From: Bacteroides sp. CAG:443
GTDB lineage: Bacteria > Bacteroidota > Bacteroidia > Bacteroidales > Bacteroidaceae
DNA length: 42,561 nucleotides
NCBI GenBank assembly: GCA_000432735.1
Contig: FR887770.1
Location: forward strand, 1-42,561
Reading direction: 5' to 3'
In this document: positions 34,982 to 42,561 of the stretch, piece by piece
How the letters are laid out: the number at the start of each line of letters is the position of its first letter
Position numbering within the stretch: the first letter of the stretch is position 1
The notes under the pieces: model-generated
The model's database searches: none
What the model was told of the DNA's origin: nothing
The model's input: only the letters and a program-made list of their open reading frames with translations
Made by a program: the position numbers and the translations under genes

Positions 34982-35419
34982 TTAATCATCGATATCGATA
35001 ACGCGATATTTACTGTCAAAGGTAATTTCCCAGTGATTGGAAAGTTTTATCTCATACTCTTTTCCCTTACGCTCTATCTGAAGAATTTTTTCGTTAGGAT
35101 AATTCTCTTTTACATACGACCGGATAGCCTTTGGAATAATGGCAGCAGGGACTTCCGACTTCGGACATTTTACTTCTGTCCAGTCACCCGAACGATCGAA
35201 TTCCAATTTTTCTCCATTCGTAAAAATGACATCATAATTTTTATAAAACACCCCCGACTCCATTTTAGCCAGAGCAACTTTATACCCCTTAAAATAAGTT
35301 GTTATAAGTGTCTGAGCCTTTGTAGGCAACTGCCCTATCTGAATAGGTTTGTCATTGTCTGCCCATAGCATTGTCTGCACTGAAAAAAAACATACCAGCA
35401 AAAGAATCAGCTTTTTCAT
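34982..35419 (-). CDS. PepSY-like periplasmic protein
   Basis: A 145-residue exported protein with a signal peptide (MKKLILLLVCFFSVQTMLWA) and a PepSY-like/BLIP-fold repeat: PTKAQTLITTYFKGYKVAL…YDVIFTNGEKLEFDRSGDWTEVK, then a second similar unit ending ITFDSKYRVIDIDD. Such proteins are common in Bacteroidetes beside two-component systems; they may bind small ligands or modulate a sensor, but no function is established. It lies 97 nt after the histidine kinase gene in the same direction, so it may be coregulated. Confidence 0.8.
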   Translation of the reverse strand: MKKLILLLVCFFSVQTMLWADNDKPIQIGQLPTKAQTLITTYFKGYKVALAKMESGVFYKNYDVIFTNGEKLEFDRSGDWTEVKCPKSEVPAAIIPKAIRSYVKENYPNEKILQIERKGKEYEIKLSNHWEITFDSKYRVIDIDD

Positions 35420-35516
35420 ATTTCACTATTTTATTAATTATTATTCGGATTTCCATAGTACAAAGATGCAGAACGAATCTGAAAAGAAAATGAAATCGGT
35501 ATAGAAAAATGTCAAT

Positions 35517-36791
35517 CTACTCCTGCCGGGTGATTGTAAAGACATGCCTGCCTTCTGTATAGGCATAGATTATCTGTAAACGATTCGACTTACAGATAGA
35601 ATCAACCAAAGCTAGTCCAAGCCCAGTAGAACCTTCTTTTTTCTGCCCTTGATAAAAACGTTCGAATATACGTTCGCTATCCAGTGCCTTGTCCCCCTTA
35701 TTGCTAATCTCAAATAAGCTGGGAGTGATTCTGATATGAATGAAACCGCCATCTATGTTATGGACAAAGGCATTCTTCAACAAATTAGTCACCAAAACGG
35801 AAACCAATGAATCATTCATGTCTACACAGAACTTACCACCATCTTCTATTGTAACTGAAATATTCCGGTAGGCATACACTTCTTTATAATCCTCCAGATA
35901 ACGACTAAGAACTTCGTTCAGACAGACCGGATGGGTATCGGCAAACTGACCATTTTCAATCTTACACAACAACAGCAGAGAACGATTCATCCGGGTCAGA
36001 TTCTCTAATGTCTGATGAGTCTTCATCAATTCATTAAGCTGCTGTTCCGTCAGATTCTCATCTTCCATAAGCATTTCAAGACGGTTACGGCAAATAGCCA
36101 AAGGGGTCTGCATCTCGTGAGAAGCATTTCCGATAAACAACTTCTGCTGTTCGAACAATTTCTCACTACGTTCCGCATAAGCTATGGCTGCCGTATTCAA
36201 CCGGCGAAACTCTGTAATTTGAGTTGTATTTTCCAGTGGCGTATTCTTATTCCCCAACTGATAGCCATCCAGCCATTTTAACAACGTATACAAAGGCTTC
36301 ATATTCTTACGGAAAACCCATACGTTGATAAGCAATATAATCAGCAACAACAAAATATACAGGAAGACAATCCACCAGAAAATGGCCCTTAACAAATCAA
36401 GTTTCTCAATGGTAGGCGTATAGACAACCAGTTCCATATACCGATCGTCGTCTGTTCGGAAAATTGTCATCAACACACGAGCCGGTTCCGTTTCATCCTT
36501 TTCGGTGATAAACACCATTTCATCTCGATAAGTTATTTGAGGATGTGCCATGGCGTATGATTCACTGACCTCATATAAATAATACTGATTATTCGATCCG
36601 TTACTGGAAGCAGGCATATCCTCTCCCGACAAAGCTCGAATAATAAGTCCTTCGGAATAGTCCTCCAGTGTATCATCTACTTCATCGTTTACTTCATCGA
36701 CTATTTTCATATAAAAAAATCCTGCCCATAAGGAAAGAACCACCATCAAAGCCAATGATATACGCCATAAAACTAAATGGAAGAGTTTCAT
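35517..36791 (-). CDS. Two-component sensor histidine kinase
   Basis: A 424-residue inner-membrane kinase. Two transmembrane helices (about 8-27 and 135-160) enclose a periplasmic sensor of about 105 residues (Glu/Asp-rich). The HisKA H-box is NASHEMQTPLA with H225 as phospho-acceptor. The catalytic domain has an N-box (NLLKNAFVHN) and a G-box (GSTGLGLALV). HAMP is weak or absent. Its ATG overlaps the response regulator stop by 4 nt (ATGA), so the two are translated as a pair. The signal is unknown. Confidence 0.95.
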   Translation of the reverse strand: MKLFHLVLWRISLALMVVLSLWAGFFYMKIVDEVNDEVDDTLEDYSEGLIIRALSGEDMPASSNGSNNQYYLYEVSESYAMAHPQITYRDEMVFITEKDETEPARVLMTIFRTDDDRYMELVVYTPTIEKLDLLRAIFWWIVFLYILLLLIILLINVWVFRKNMKPLYTLLKWLDGYQLGNKNTPLENTTQITEFRRLNTAAIAYAERSEKLFEQQKLFIGNASHEMQTPLAICRNRLEMLMEDENLTEQQLNELMKTHQTLENLTRMNRSLLLLCKIENGQFADTHPVCLNEVLSRYLEDYKEVYAYRNISVTIEDGGKFCVDMNDSLVSVLVTNLLKNAFVHNIDGGFIHIRITPSLFEISNKGDKALDSERIFERFYQGQKKEGSTGLGLALVDSICKSNRLQIIYAYTEGRHVFTITRQE

Positions 36792-37465
36792 TCTACTACA
36801 AATTTATATCCGAAACCATAAACCGATTTCAGCTCCGGAGTAGCCCCGGCATCCTTTAATCGTTTTCGCAGATTCTTTATCTGTGCATAGATAAAATCAA
36901 AATTATCGACCTGGTCGATATGATCTCCCCAAACGGATTCAGCCAATGTATTTTTATTTACCAACCGTCCTGGACGTGACATAAAATAATTTAAAATATC
37001 ATATTCTTTCCGGTTCAGCTCTATCTCCTTACCTTGCACCAGCACACGAAACTGGTCGGGAAATACTTCTATGTTTCCAACCTGCAATTTCCGTTCGCCG
37101 TCACGAAGGTTACGGCGGAACAGACTTTTGATACGGGCATGCAGTTCAGCCAGATGAAAAGGCTTTGGAAGATAATCATCCGCCCCCAAATCGAGACCGT
37201 TAACCTTATCTTCCAAAGAATCTTTTGCCGACAGGATAATTACATTCGTACGTTTTCCCAATGCATGGAGTTCTTCCAGCAGATCGAGTCCGTTACCGTC
37301 TGGAAGCATAATATCCAGCAAAATACAGTCATAGTCATAATCTTCTATTTTCTGTAACGCCGTACGATAATCCGGCGCTTGAGAAACTACATAACGTTCT
37401 TTCTCCAAAGAAGCCGTTGTAATTTCTCTTAAATCCTTATCGTCTTCTACTATCAATATCTTCAT
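36788..37465 (-). CDS. OmpR/PhoB-family response regulator
   Basis: A 225-residue DNA-binding regulator. The receiver domain has the acidic pocket EDD (7-9), phospho-acceptor D51 in CILLDIMLPDG and the conserved lysine in LPKPF. The C-terminal winged helix (about 128-225) has the typical NRKEYDILNYFMSRPGRLVNK start and ends in SVYGFGYKFV. It is cognate to the kinase, which it overlaps by 4 nt. A predicted promoter directly precedes it, so the pair is probably transcribed independently of the upstream NigD-like gene. Confidence 0.96.
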   Translation of the reverse strand: MKILIVEDDKDLREITTASLEKERYVVSQAPDYRTALQKIEDYDYDCILLDIMLPDGNGLDLLEELHALGKRTNVIILSAKDSLEDKVNGLDLGADDYLPKPFHLAELHARIKSLFRRNLRDGERKLQVGNIEVFPDQFRVLVQGKEIELNRKEYDILNYFMSRPGRLVNKNTLAESVWGDHIDQVDNFDFIYAQIKNLRKRLKDAGATPELKSVYGFGYKFVVE

Positions 37466-37482
37466 AATCCTATTTTTTATGG

Positions 37483-37513
37483 CAAAAATAAGATTTTCAT
37501 GGAGATATGCAAA
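37483..37513 (-). promoter_or_regulatory. Predicted promoter of the two-component operon
   Basis: On the minus strand TATTTTTG (37483-37490) matches TAnnTTTG and TTTG (37510-37513) lies 19 nt upstream as a -33 element. The start would be near 37479, about 13 nt before the regulator ATG. This is one of the best consensus matches in the window. Confidence 0.6.
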
Positions 37514-37591
37514 TAAGTGTCCTTTTATTAACCTACAGGCAAAATGTATATATATAAGAACATGTCCGAAATACAGACCTGCCGGTATATT

Positions 37592-38329
37592 TTACTGAAC
37601 TGCCACTTCACCAGTATAAGACAATTGCTTGGCATCATCTGGCGTCGCCTCGTTCATATTATTAAAAGTCAGAATATGCTCTCCGTAATAGGCCTCATTA
37701 ACCTTCAACTTAATACCTTTTGCCTCATCAAGTGGAAGTGTATTCAAATTATAGCACACAACTCCCGCGTTCGGATTGAAAACATTCAAAGTATCTCCAT
37801 AAGTATTGTAGCGATACTCCAAATAGATATAGCCGTCATCGGCAATATCTTGTTCACCAGACTTTTTTACCAGACTAACACGATGTTTATGTTGCGAAGC
37901 AAGTTTCTGAGTAAAAATTACATTCATATAGCCACCCGCTATCCATATGTTCTCCAAATAAGCCGGATGATTGGCATACTCGTCTTCATTTTCAGGAGTC
38001 AGATCTTCTACAGCCTTAGTCAGAAAAGGATAAATCTGCTCCGCTTTGATACCTACATCATAACCATAATAATTATCAAATAAAGGATTAAAGACAAGAA
38101 AAGCACGTTGCCCTTCTACCAGAGAATAATTCCAAACGCCATTTACTGCCGGATACATTGTTCCCCACGTATCGCCAGTAAAACTATATACGCCCTCTCC
38201 TTCTACACGAACGGTTACCCAATCTGTAGCAATATCGCCAACAGAATAACCATCATCGTCGCTACAAGACTGTAATGCATTGACCAACGCAAGTACAGCA
38301 ATTATCCAGTATTTTTTTAATATCTTCAT
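37592..38329 (-). CDS. NigD-like lipoprotein
   Basis: A 245-residue predicted lipoprotein. The signal peptide ends in a lipobox (LQSC) followed by SDDD, which resembles the S-(D/E)-rich surface-export signal of Bacteroides lipoproteins, so it may sit on the cell surface. The start of the mature part (DDDGYSVGDIATDWVTVRV) and the C-terminal beta-rich segment match NigD-like proteins, named after a gene beside the nigrescin bacteriocin of Prevotella. Their function is not established. It is 126 nt upstream of the response regulator and 122 nt downstream of the glgP stop, where the glgP terminator separates it. Confidence 0.78.
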   Translation of the reverse strand: MKILKKYWIIAVLALVNALQSCSDDDGYSVGDIATDWVTVRVEGEGVYSFTGDTWGTMYPAVNGVWNYSLVEGQRAFLVFNPLFDNYYGYDVGIKAEQIYPFLTKAVEDLTPENEDEYANHPAYLENIWIAGGYMNVIFTQKLASQHKHRVSLVKKSGEQDIADDGYIYLEYRYNTYGDTLNVFNPNAGVVCYNLNTLPLDEAKGIKLKVNEAYYGEHILTFNNMNEATPDDAKQLSYTGEVAVQ

Positions 38330-38399
38330 AAAATAGAATTTTTTCTATTTATTAAAGTAAAAAAACGTCCAAATACTGCATGCAATGAAAAAAATAAAA

Positions 38400-38423
38400 G
38401 AGGCTATGATTACTCATAGCCTC
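38400..38423 (-). terminator. Intrinsic terminator after the glycogen operon
   Basis: Arms 38400-38409 and 38414-38423 form a perfect 10-bp stem (gaggctatga) with a tetraloop. On the minus strand cttttatttttttc follows, a classic T-tract. It lies 28 nt after the glgP stop. Confidence 0.9.
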
Positions 38424-38451
38424 TCTCTATAGAATAAAGGATTAATATCAA

Positions 38452-41019
38452 TTATTCATTGAACCAGCGTACGTAGCAGAAGTCCTGACGATAAGGCAAT
38501 TCAGGATTCTTCGGGAACATACGGTAAGCAACCTTGAAACTTCCAGCATTAGACAAGCTGTGAGTTACCTGGAATGTATACAAGTCACCCTCACGCTTAA
38601 CCAGTTCCATAGGAGCAACACAGTAAACATATTCTTTGCCTTCTACATTTGTATAAGTTACTACCATTTCAATGCCGATAGCATCATCCAGTCCCTTTTC
38701 GTCAACAACACAAGTGATAGTATAATCCTTACCACTTTCTACATTGCCCTGACGCAGTTCCTCACACTTATCCATTGATACAATCTGGATAGAATCCCAT
38801 TTTGCAGCAACTTCTTCTTTCCATTTTGCGAGTTCTTTGACCTTAGCAAAATCATTTTCAGCCAAAGCATGGAAACGTTTAGCTTCTTTAGTATAGAATT
38901 TGCTATAGTAATCATCCAACTGACGCTTCATTGTATAATGAGGAGCAATCTGAGCAATAGAATTCTTGATTGTCTTAACCCATCCTTCAGAATATCCTTT
39001 CTTGTTACGAGCATAGTACAACGGCAGAATCTCTGTTTCAAGAATACTATAAATAGTTGCAGCATCCAGTTTATCCTGATATTCCTGATTCTGGTAAGTA
39101 CGTTTTTCTGTCAGTGCCCAACCAGCACCTTCACGATAGCCTTCCAGCCACCATCCATCAAGGACAGAGAAGTTTACAACACCGTTCATCAAAGCTTTTT
39201 CTCCTGATGTACCAGATGCTTCCAAAGGACGTGTCGGAGTATTCATCCAGATATCAACACCCGAAACAAGACGACGTGCCAACTTCATATCATAATTTTC
39301 GAGGAAGATAATCTTACCCAAGAATTCAGGACGCTGTGAAATTTCTACAATTTTCTTAATCAATCCCTGTCCTGCTCCATCATGCGGGTGTGCTTTACCT
39401 GCAAACAGGAATTGTACCGGATAATCAGGATTATTAACAATCTTAGACAAGCGGTCCAAATCAGTAAACAGCAAATGTGCACGCTTATAAGTAGCAAAAC
39501 GACGAGCAAATCCAATCAGCAATGCATTCGGATTAATTCTTTCCATCAAAGATACTACACGAGAAGGATCTCCCTGGTTCTTCAACCACGTATCGCGGAA
39601 CTGATTACGAATATAGCTAATCAATTTATTCTTTAATGCCATACGAGTCTTCCAGATCTCTTCATCGGGTACATTGTAAATCTTTTCCCAGATTTGAGGA
39701 TTTGACTGGTCGTTCAAGAAATTCTTGTCAAAATATTTAGCATACAACTGTTTCCATTCAGAAGCACACCAAGTCGGGAAGTGAACACCGTTAGTTACAT
39801 AACCTACATGGTTTTCTTCAGGGAAATAACCTTTCCAGATACCAGAGAACATTTCCTGAGATACCTTTCCGTGCAACCAGCTTACACCATTAACTTCCTG
39901 ACAAGTATTACATGCGAAAGTAGACATGCAGAAACGTTCGTTATGGTCTCCCGGGTTGATACGGCCTAAATTCATCAAATCGTCCCAAGAAATACCCATA
40001 CGCTGCGGATAACCGCCCATATATTTTCCAAACAAGCCTTCATCGAAATAGTCATGACCTGCCGGAACCGGAGTATGAACAGTATATAGTGAAGATGCAC
40101 GAACTACTTCCAAAGCTTCATCGAATGACATTCCACTTTCTACATAATCGCACAAACGCTGAACGTTACACAAGGCAGCATGACCCTCATTGCAGTGATA
40201 TACGTCTTTCTTAATACCCAGTTTCTTCAACAACAATACACCACCGATACCCAACAGGATTTCCTGTTTCAAACGGTTTTCCCAGTCGCCACCATACAGC
40301 TGATAAGTAATAGGACGGTCAAATTCACTGTTCATTTCATTGTCTGTATCCAGCAAATACAAAGGAACACGACCTACATTTACTCTCCATATATACGCAT
40401 GAACATAGTAATTCAGATAAGGTACGTCCAGTACCATTGGCTGGCCATTTTCATCAGTTACACGTTCCAAAGGCAGGCTGCCGAAGTTCTGTGCTTCATA
40501 GTTGGCAATCTGCTGTCCGTCCATTGACAGGCTCTGAGTGAAATATCCATAACGATACAGGAATCCAATACCACACATATCGACATTACTGTCTGAAGCC
40601 TCTTTCAAATAGTCACCTGCCAAGATACCCAAACCGCCGGAATAGATTTTCAAGACGTGAGTCAAACCATATTCCATACAGAAATAGGCAACAGAAGGAC
40701 GAGAAGAATCAGGCTTCTCATTCATGTATGCTTTGAACTTATTATAAATATTATTGATTTTTGTCAGAACCTCATGATTTGTAGACAAAGCTTCCAGCTT
40801 TTCGTAACTCAGACGTTCCAGCAAAGCAACTGGATTCTGACCTACCACTTGCCATAATTCAGGATCCAGTTCCTTAAACATCTCAGTTGCCTCATTATTC
40901 CATGCCCACCAGATATTACGAGCCATTTCCCCTAACATCTTCAAAGATTCGGGAATACGAGATTTTACATTTACTTCTCTCCACACTGGAGCGTTAGCAT
41001 AATTCGTTTTGACTTTCAT
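38452..41019 (-). CDS. glgP: Alpha-glucan (glycogen) phosphorylase, GT35
   Basis: A PLP-dependent phosphorylase of 855 residues that releases glucose 1-phosphate from glycogen. The N-terminus (about 14-130; MARNIWWAWNNEATEMF) is the DUF3417 domain typical of this bacterial subgroup. Family motifs follow: VAYFCMEYGL, LGILAGDYLKEASD, YTVHTPVPAGHDYF and, near residue 600, EASGTSGEKALMNG, in which the lysine (about K608) should bind PLP. About 130 residues of beta-rich C-terminal extension follow the catalytic core. It starts 29 nt after the glycogen synthase stop, so synthesis and breakdown enzymes share a transcript. Confidence 0.95.
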   Translation of the reverse strand: MKVKTNYANAPVWREVNVKSRIPESLKMLGEMARNIWWAWNNEATEMFKELDPELWQVVGQNPVALLERLSYEKLEALSTNHEVLTKINNIYNKFKAYMNEKPDSSRPSVAYFCMEYGLTHVLKIYSGGLGILAGDYLKEASDSNVDMCGIGFLYRYGYFTQSLSMDGQQIANYEAQNFGSLPLERVTDENGQPMVLDVPYLNYYVHAYIWRVNVGRVPLYLLDTDNEMNSEFDRPITYQLYGGDWENRLKQEILLGIGGVLLLKKLGIKKDVYHCNEGHAALCNVQRLCDYVESGMSFDEALEVVRASSLYTVHTPVPAGHDYFDEGLFGKYMGGYPQRMGISWDDLMNLGRINPGDHNERFCMSTFACNTCQEVNGVSWLHGKVSQEMFSGIWKGYFPEENHVGYVTNGVHFPTWCASEWKQLYAKYFDKNFLNDQSNPQIWEKIYNVPDEEIWKTRMALKNKLISYIRNQFRDTWLKNQGDPSRVVSLMERINPNALLIGFARRFATYKRAHLLFTDLDRLSKIVNNPDYPVQFLFAGKAHPHDGAGQGLIKKIVEISQRPEFLGKIIFLENYDMKLARRLVSGVDIWMNTPTRPLEASGTSGEKALMNGVVNFSVLDGWWLEGYREGAGWALTEKRTYQNQEYQDKLDAATIYSILETEILPLYYARNKKGYSEGWVKTIKNSIAQIAPHYTMKRQLDDYYSKFYTKEAKRFHALAENDFAKVKELAKWKEEVAAKWDSIQIVSMDKCEELRQGNVESGKDYTITCVVDEKGLDDAIGIEMVVTYTNVEGKEYVYCVAPMELVKREGDLYTFQVTHSLSNAGSFKVAYRMFPKNPELPYRQDFCYVRWFNE

Positions 41020-41048
41020 ATTGCTTAAAATTAGTATAAGAATTCAAG

Positions 41049-42561
41049 TTATTTCAAAGAAAGGCGCTTTGCAGCATTGCGCAACGCAACGTCATAGGCC
41101 TCATAATAGTACTGTATAAAGTGTTTCCACAGTGCCTTTTCAGCAATATTTGCCGCATTCTTACGTATCTTATTAATTTCAGTATCAGTCAATGTCGAAA
41201 ATTCAGAAATCGTATCTTTTATTACATCTGCTACTTCCGAGTAGTTATAGTCTGTACGGTGAATTACTTTCACGCCATCCTTCAAGGTCGAACTGCCTCC
41301 TTTCAAAGAATTAACCCACAACCCGAAACCAGCCAAATCGGTAGTTATTGTAGGAACCTTGAAAGCTATGCTTTCCAACGGGGTATATCCCCAAGGTTCA
41401 TAATACGAAGGATAAACGCTCAAATCCATTCCAATCAGCAAGTCATAATACAACTCATTCAAGATGCCATCTTTTCCATCCAAATAACAAGGGACAAAGA
41501 CAACCTTCACTTTGGTATCTGCTCCGTTAGACATATTCAAATACTTCAGCATATCAAGAACTTGGTCGTGACTCATGTTATGTAGCCAATGAGTTATAAA
41601 CGGACATTCCAGCGGAGTATCATAGTCCTTGTCACTATCCAGACGCTCACGCAAATCTTCACGAGCTTCTCCTACCCATCCTGGCACATAGATAAACGCT
41701 AGTACCTCCTTTTTCAGGTTTTTGTCACGTGTCAAGCGGTTCAAGGCCTCCAGATATACATTTATTCCCTTATTTTTAAACTCATAACGTCCGCTTGTAC
41801 CAATAATCATCGTATCGTCCGTAAGATGGATACCCATCAGCTTGTTGGCCATGTTCAACAAAGTTTCACGGGCATGTTTACGCTTTTTAGCGAACAACGT
41901 ACCTTTAGGGACAAAATCGTCTTCAAAGCCATTCATCAACACAACATCTGCCGACTTATCCAACAGTTCACTACATTCGTGATTAGTAATTTCACTTACT
42001 GTAGTAAAACAATCCACATGATGTGCAGTCTGCTTTTCTATAGAGTGTTTAGACTCCATATTAAGTTCCTGCGCCATCTGGTCGCCATTATAAGCAAATA
42101 AATAATCGTAAAGAGGTTTATTATTCCCGGCAATCGAACGTCCGATAGAAGTAGCGTGAGTAGTAAAGATTGTTGCAATCTCAGGAACGTGTTTCTGTAT
42201 GTATAAGGCTCCCAATCCGGTCATCCATTCATGTGCCTGATAAATGACTTTATCAGAGGCTTGTAAATTATACCTATAATAACTTTCTACAACCCTTCCT
42301 GCTGTATAAGAGAACATGGACGCCTCATCATAATCACCATAAGCGTGAAGAGAATCTACTTGATAATCAATCCATGCCTGAGTATAAATATCATTTTTTT
42401 GTTCGTAGAACGGAGTAAAATCCACTAAAATAGCAATAGGATGCCCCGGAATATTCCACCGCCCTATACGTATTTTTAATCCATCTTTTTCTGTAGCATG
42501 TTTATGCCATGCCAGCAACATTTTTTCATCTTCGGTAAATAAAGGATTCTCTTTCCCTAGC
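41049..42561 (-). CDS. Glycogen synthase, GT3-like (5' end beyond the window)
   Basis: A glycosyltransferase that extends alpha-1,4-glucan chains. The frame remains open to the right edge (residues before the first visible ATG at 42521 read LGKENPLFTEDEK), so the N-terminus is missing; 503 residues are visible. YQAHEWMTGLGALYIQKHVP, TIFTTHATSIGRSIAG and the catalytic/donor-site motif PSYYEPWGYTPLES match the eukaryote-type GT3 family rather than GT5 GlgA. GT3 enzymes in animals and fungi prefer UDP-glucose; the donor here is not known. It is the upstream partner of glgP. Confidence 0.92.
   Translation of the reverse strand, partial: LGKENPLFTEDEKMLLAWHKHATEKDGLKIRIGRWNIPGHPIAILVDFTPFYEQKNDIYTQAWIDYQVDSLHAYGDYDEASMFSYTAGRVVESYYRYNLQASDKVIYQAHEWMTGLGALYIQKHVPEIATIFTTHATSIGRSIAGNNKPLYDYLFAYNGDQMAQELNMESKHSIEKQTAHHVDCFTTVSEITNHECSELLDKSADVVLMNGFEDDFVPKGTLFAKKRKHARETLLNMANKLMGIHLTDDTMIIGTSGRYEFKNKGINVYLEALNRLTRDKNLKKEVLAFIYVPGWVGEAREDLRERLDSDKDYDTPLECPFITHWLHNMSHDQVLDMLKYLNMSNGADTKVKVVFVPCYLDGKDGILNELYYDLLIGMDLSVYPSYYEPWGYTPLESIAFKVPTITTDLAGFGLWVNSLKGGSSTLKDGVKVIHRTDYNYSEVADVIKDTISEFSTLTDTEINKIRKNAANIAEKALWKHFIQYYYEAYDVALRNAAKRLSLK

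Noticed and set aside
1..42561. tRNA, rRNA, CRISPR array, prophage or toxin-antitoxin module
   Set aside because: I looked through all intergenic stretches and saw no cloverleaf with a CCA end, no regularly spaced direct repeats, and no integrase, phage or paired small genes.

Overview
The window looks like a chromosomal segment of a gut Bacteroidaceae bacterium (Bacteroides/Phocaeicola type). The evidence is a SusC/SusD pair, a NigD-like lipoprotein, an NQR operon with Bacteroidetes-type subunits, a Rho factor with a long Asn/Gln-rich insertion, a GT3-type glycogen synthase beside a GT35 phosphorylase, and promoter-like sites of the Bacteroidetes form TAnnTTTG. I cannot assign a species. Coding density is high. 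I see no rRNA, tRNA, CRISPR array, prophage or intact insertion sequence.

Layout. (1) 56-5934, minus: the full Na+-translocating NADH:quinone reductase operon nqrABCDEF, with a promoter upstream of nqrA and half of a terminator-like hairpin at the left window edge. (2) 5935-6498: non-coding, with a perfect 18-bp inverted repeat that has a relative near 26475. (3) 6499-10876, minus: a SusC/SusD pair with no regulator or glycosidase beside it; the SusC lacks the usual N-terminal carboxypeptidase-regulatory-like domain. (4) 11030-12403, minus: an exported C1B (bleomycin hydrolase/PepC-type) peptidase. (5) 12539-18986, plus: a TamB-like envelope protein, then agmatine deiminase and N-carbamoylputrescine amidohydrolase, which together turn agmatine into putrescine. 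(6) 19245-20750, minus: a TrkH-type K+ transporter. (7) 20913-23591, plus: a large coiled-coil protein with a WYL-like C-terminal segment. (8) 23588-25516, minus: pabC, pabB and a DUF454 membrane protein in overlapping arrangement. (9) 25630-26238, plus: engB. (10) 26239-27012: a repeat-rich gap with two strong hairpins and a 181-bp element bounded by imperfect inverted repeats. (11) 27013-32134, minus: a likely five-gene operon (transglutaminase-like membrane protein, metallo-beta-lactamase-fold protein, VOC protein, DUF3805/DUF3806-like protein, Uup-type ABC-F ATPase), preceded by ridA. (12) 32903-34912, plus: rho with a long leader and its own terminator. (13) 34982-38329, minus: a NigD-like lipoprotein, an OmpR-type response regulator, a histidine kinase and a PepSY-like periplasmic protein. 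(14) 38452-42561, minus: glycogen phosphorylase and a glycogen synthase that runs off the right edge.

Most genes are housekeeping or envelope functions in a normal core-genome setting. The points most worth a second look are the coiled-coil/WYL-like protein, the two related palindromes, the 181-bp element, the rho leader with a 13-codon ORF, the domain-poor SusC, and the uncharacterised five-gene operon. None is strong evidence for a new defence or mobile system.
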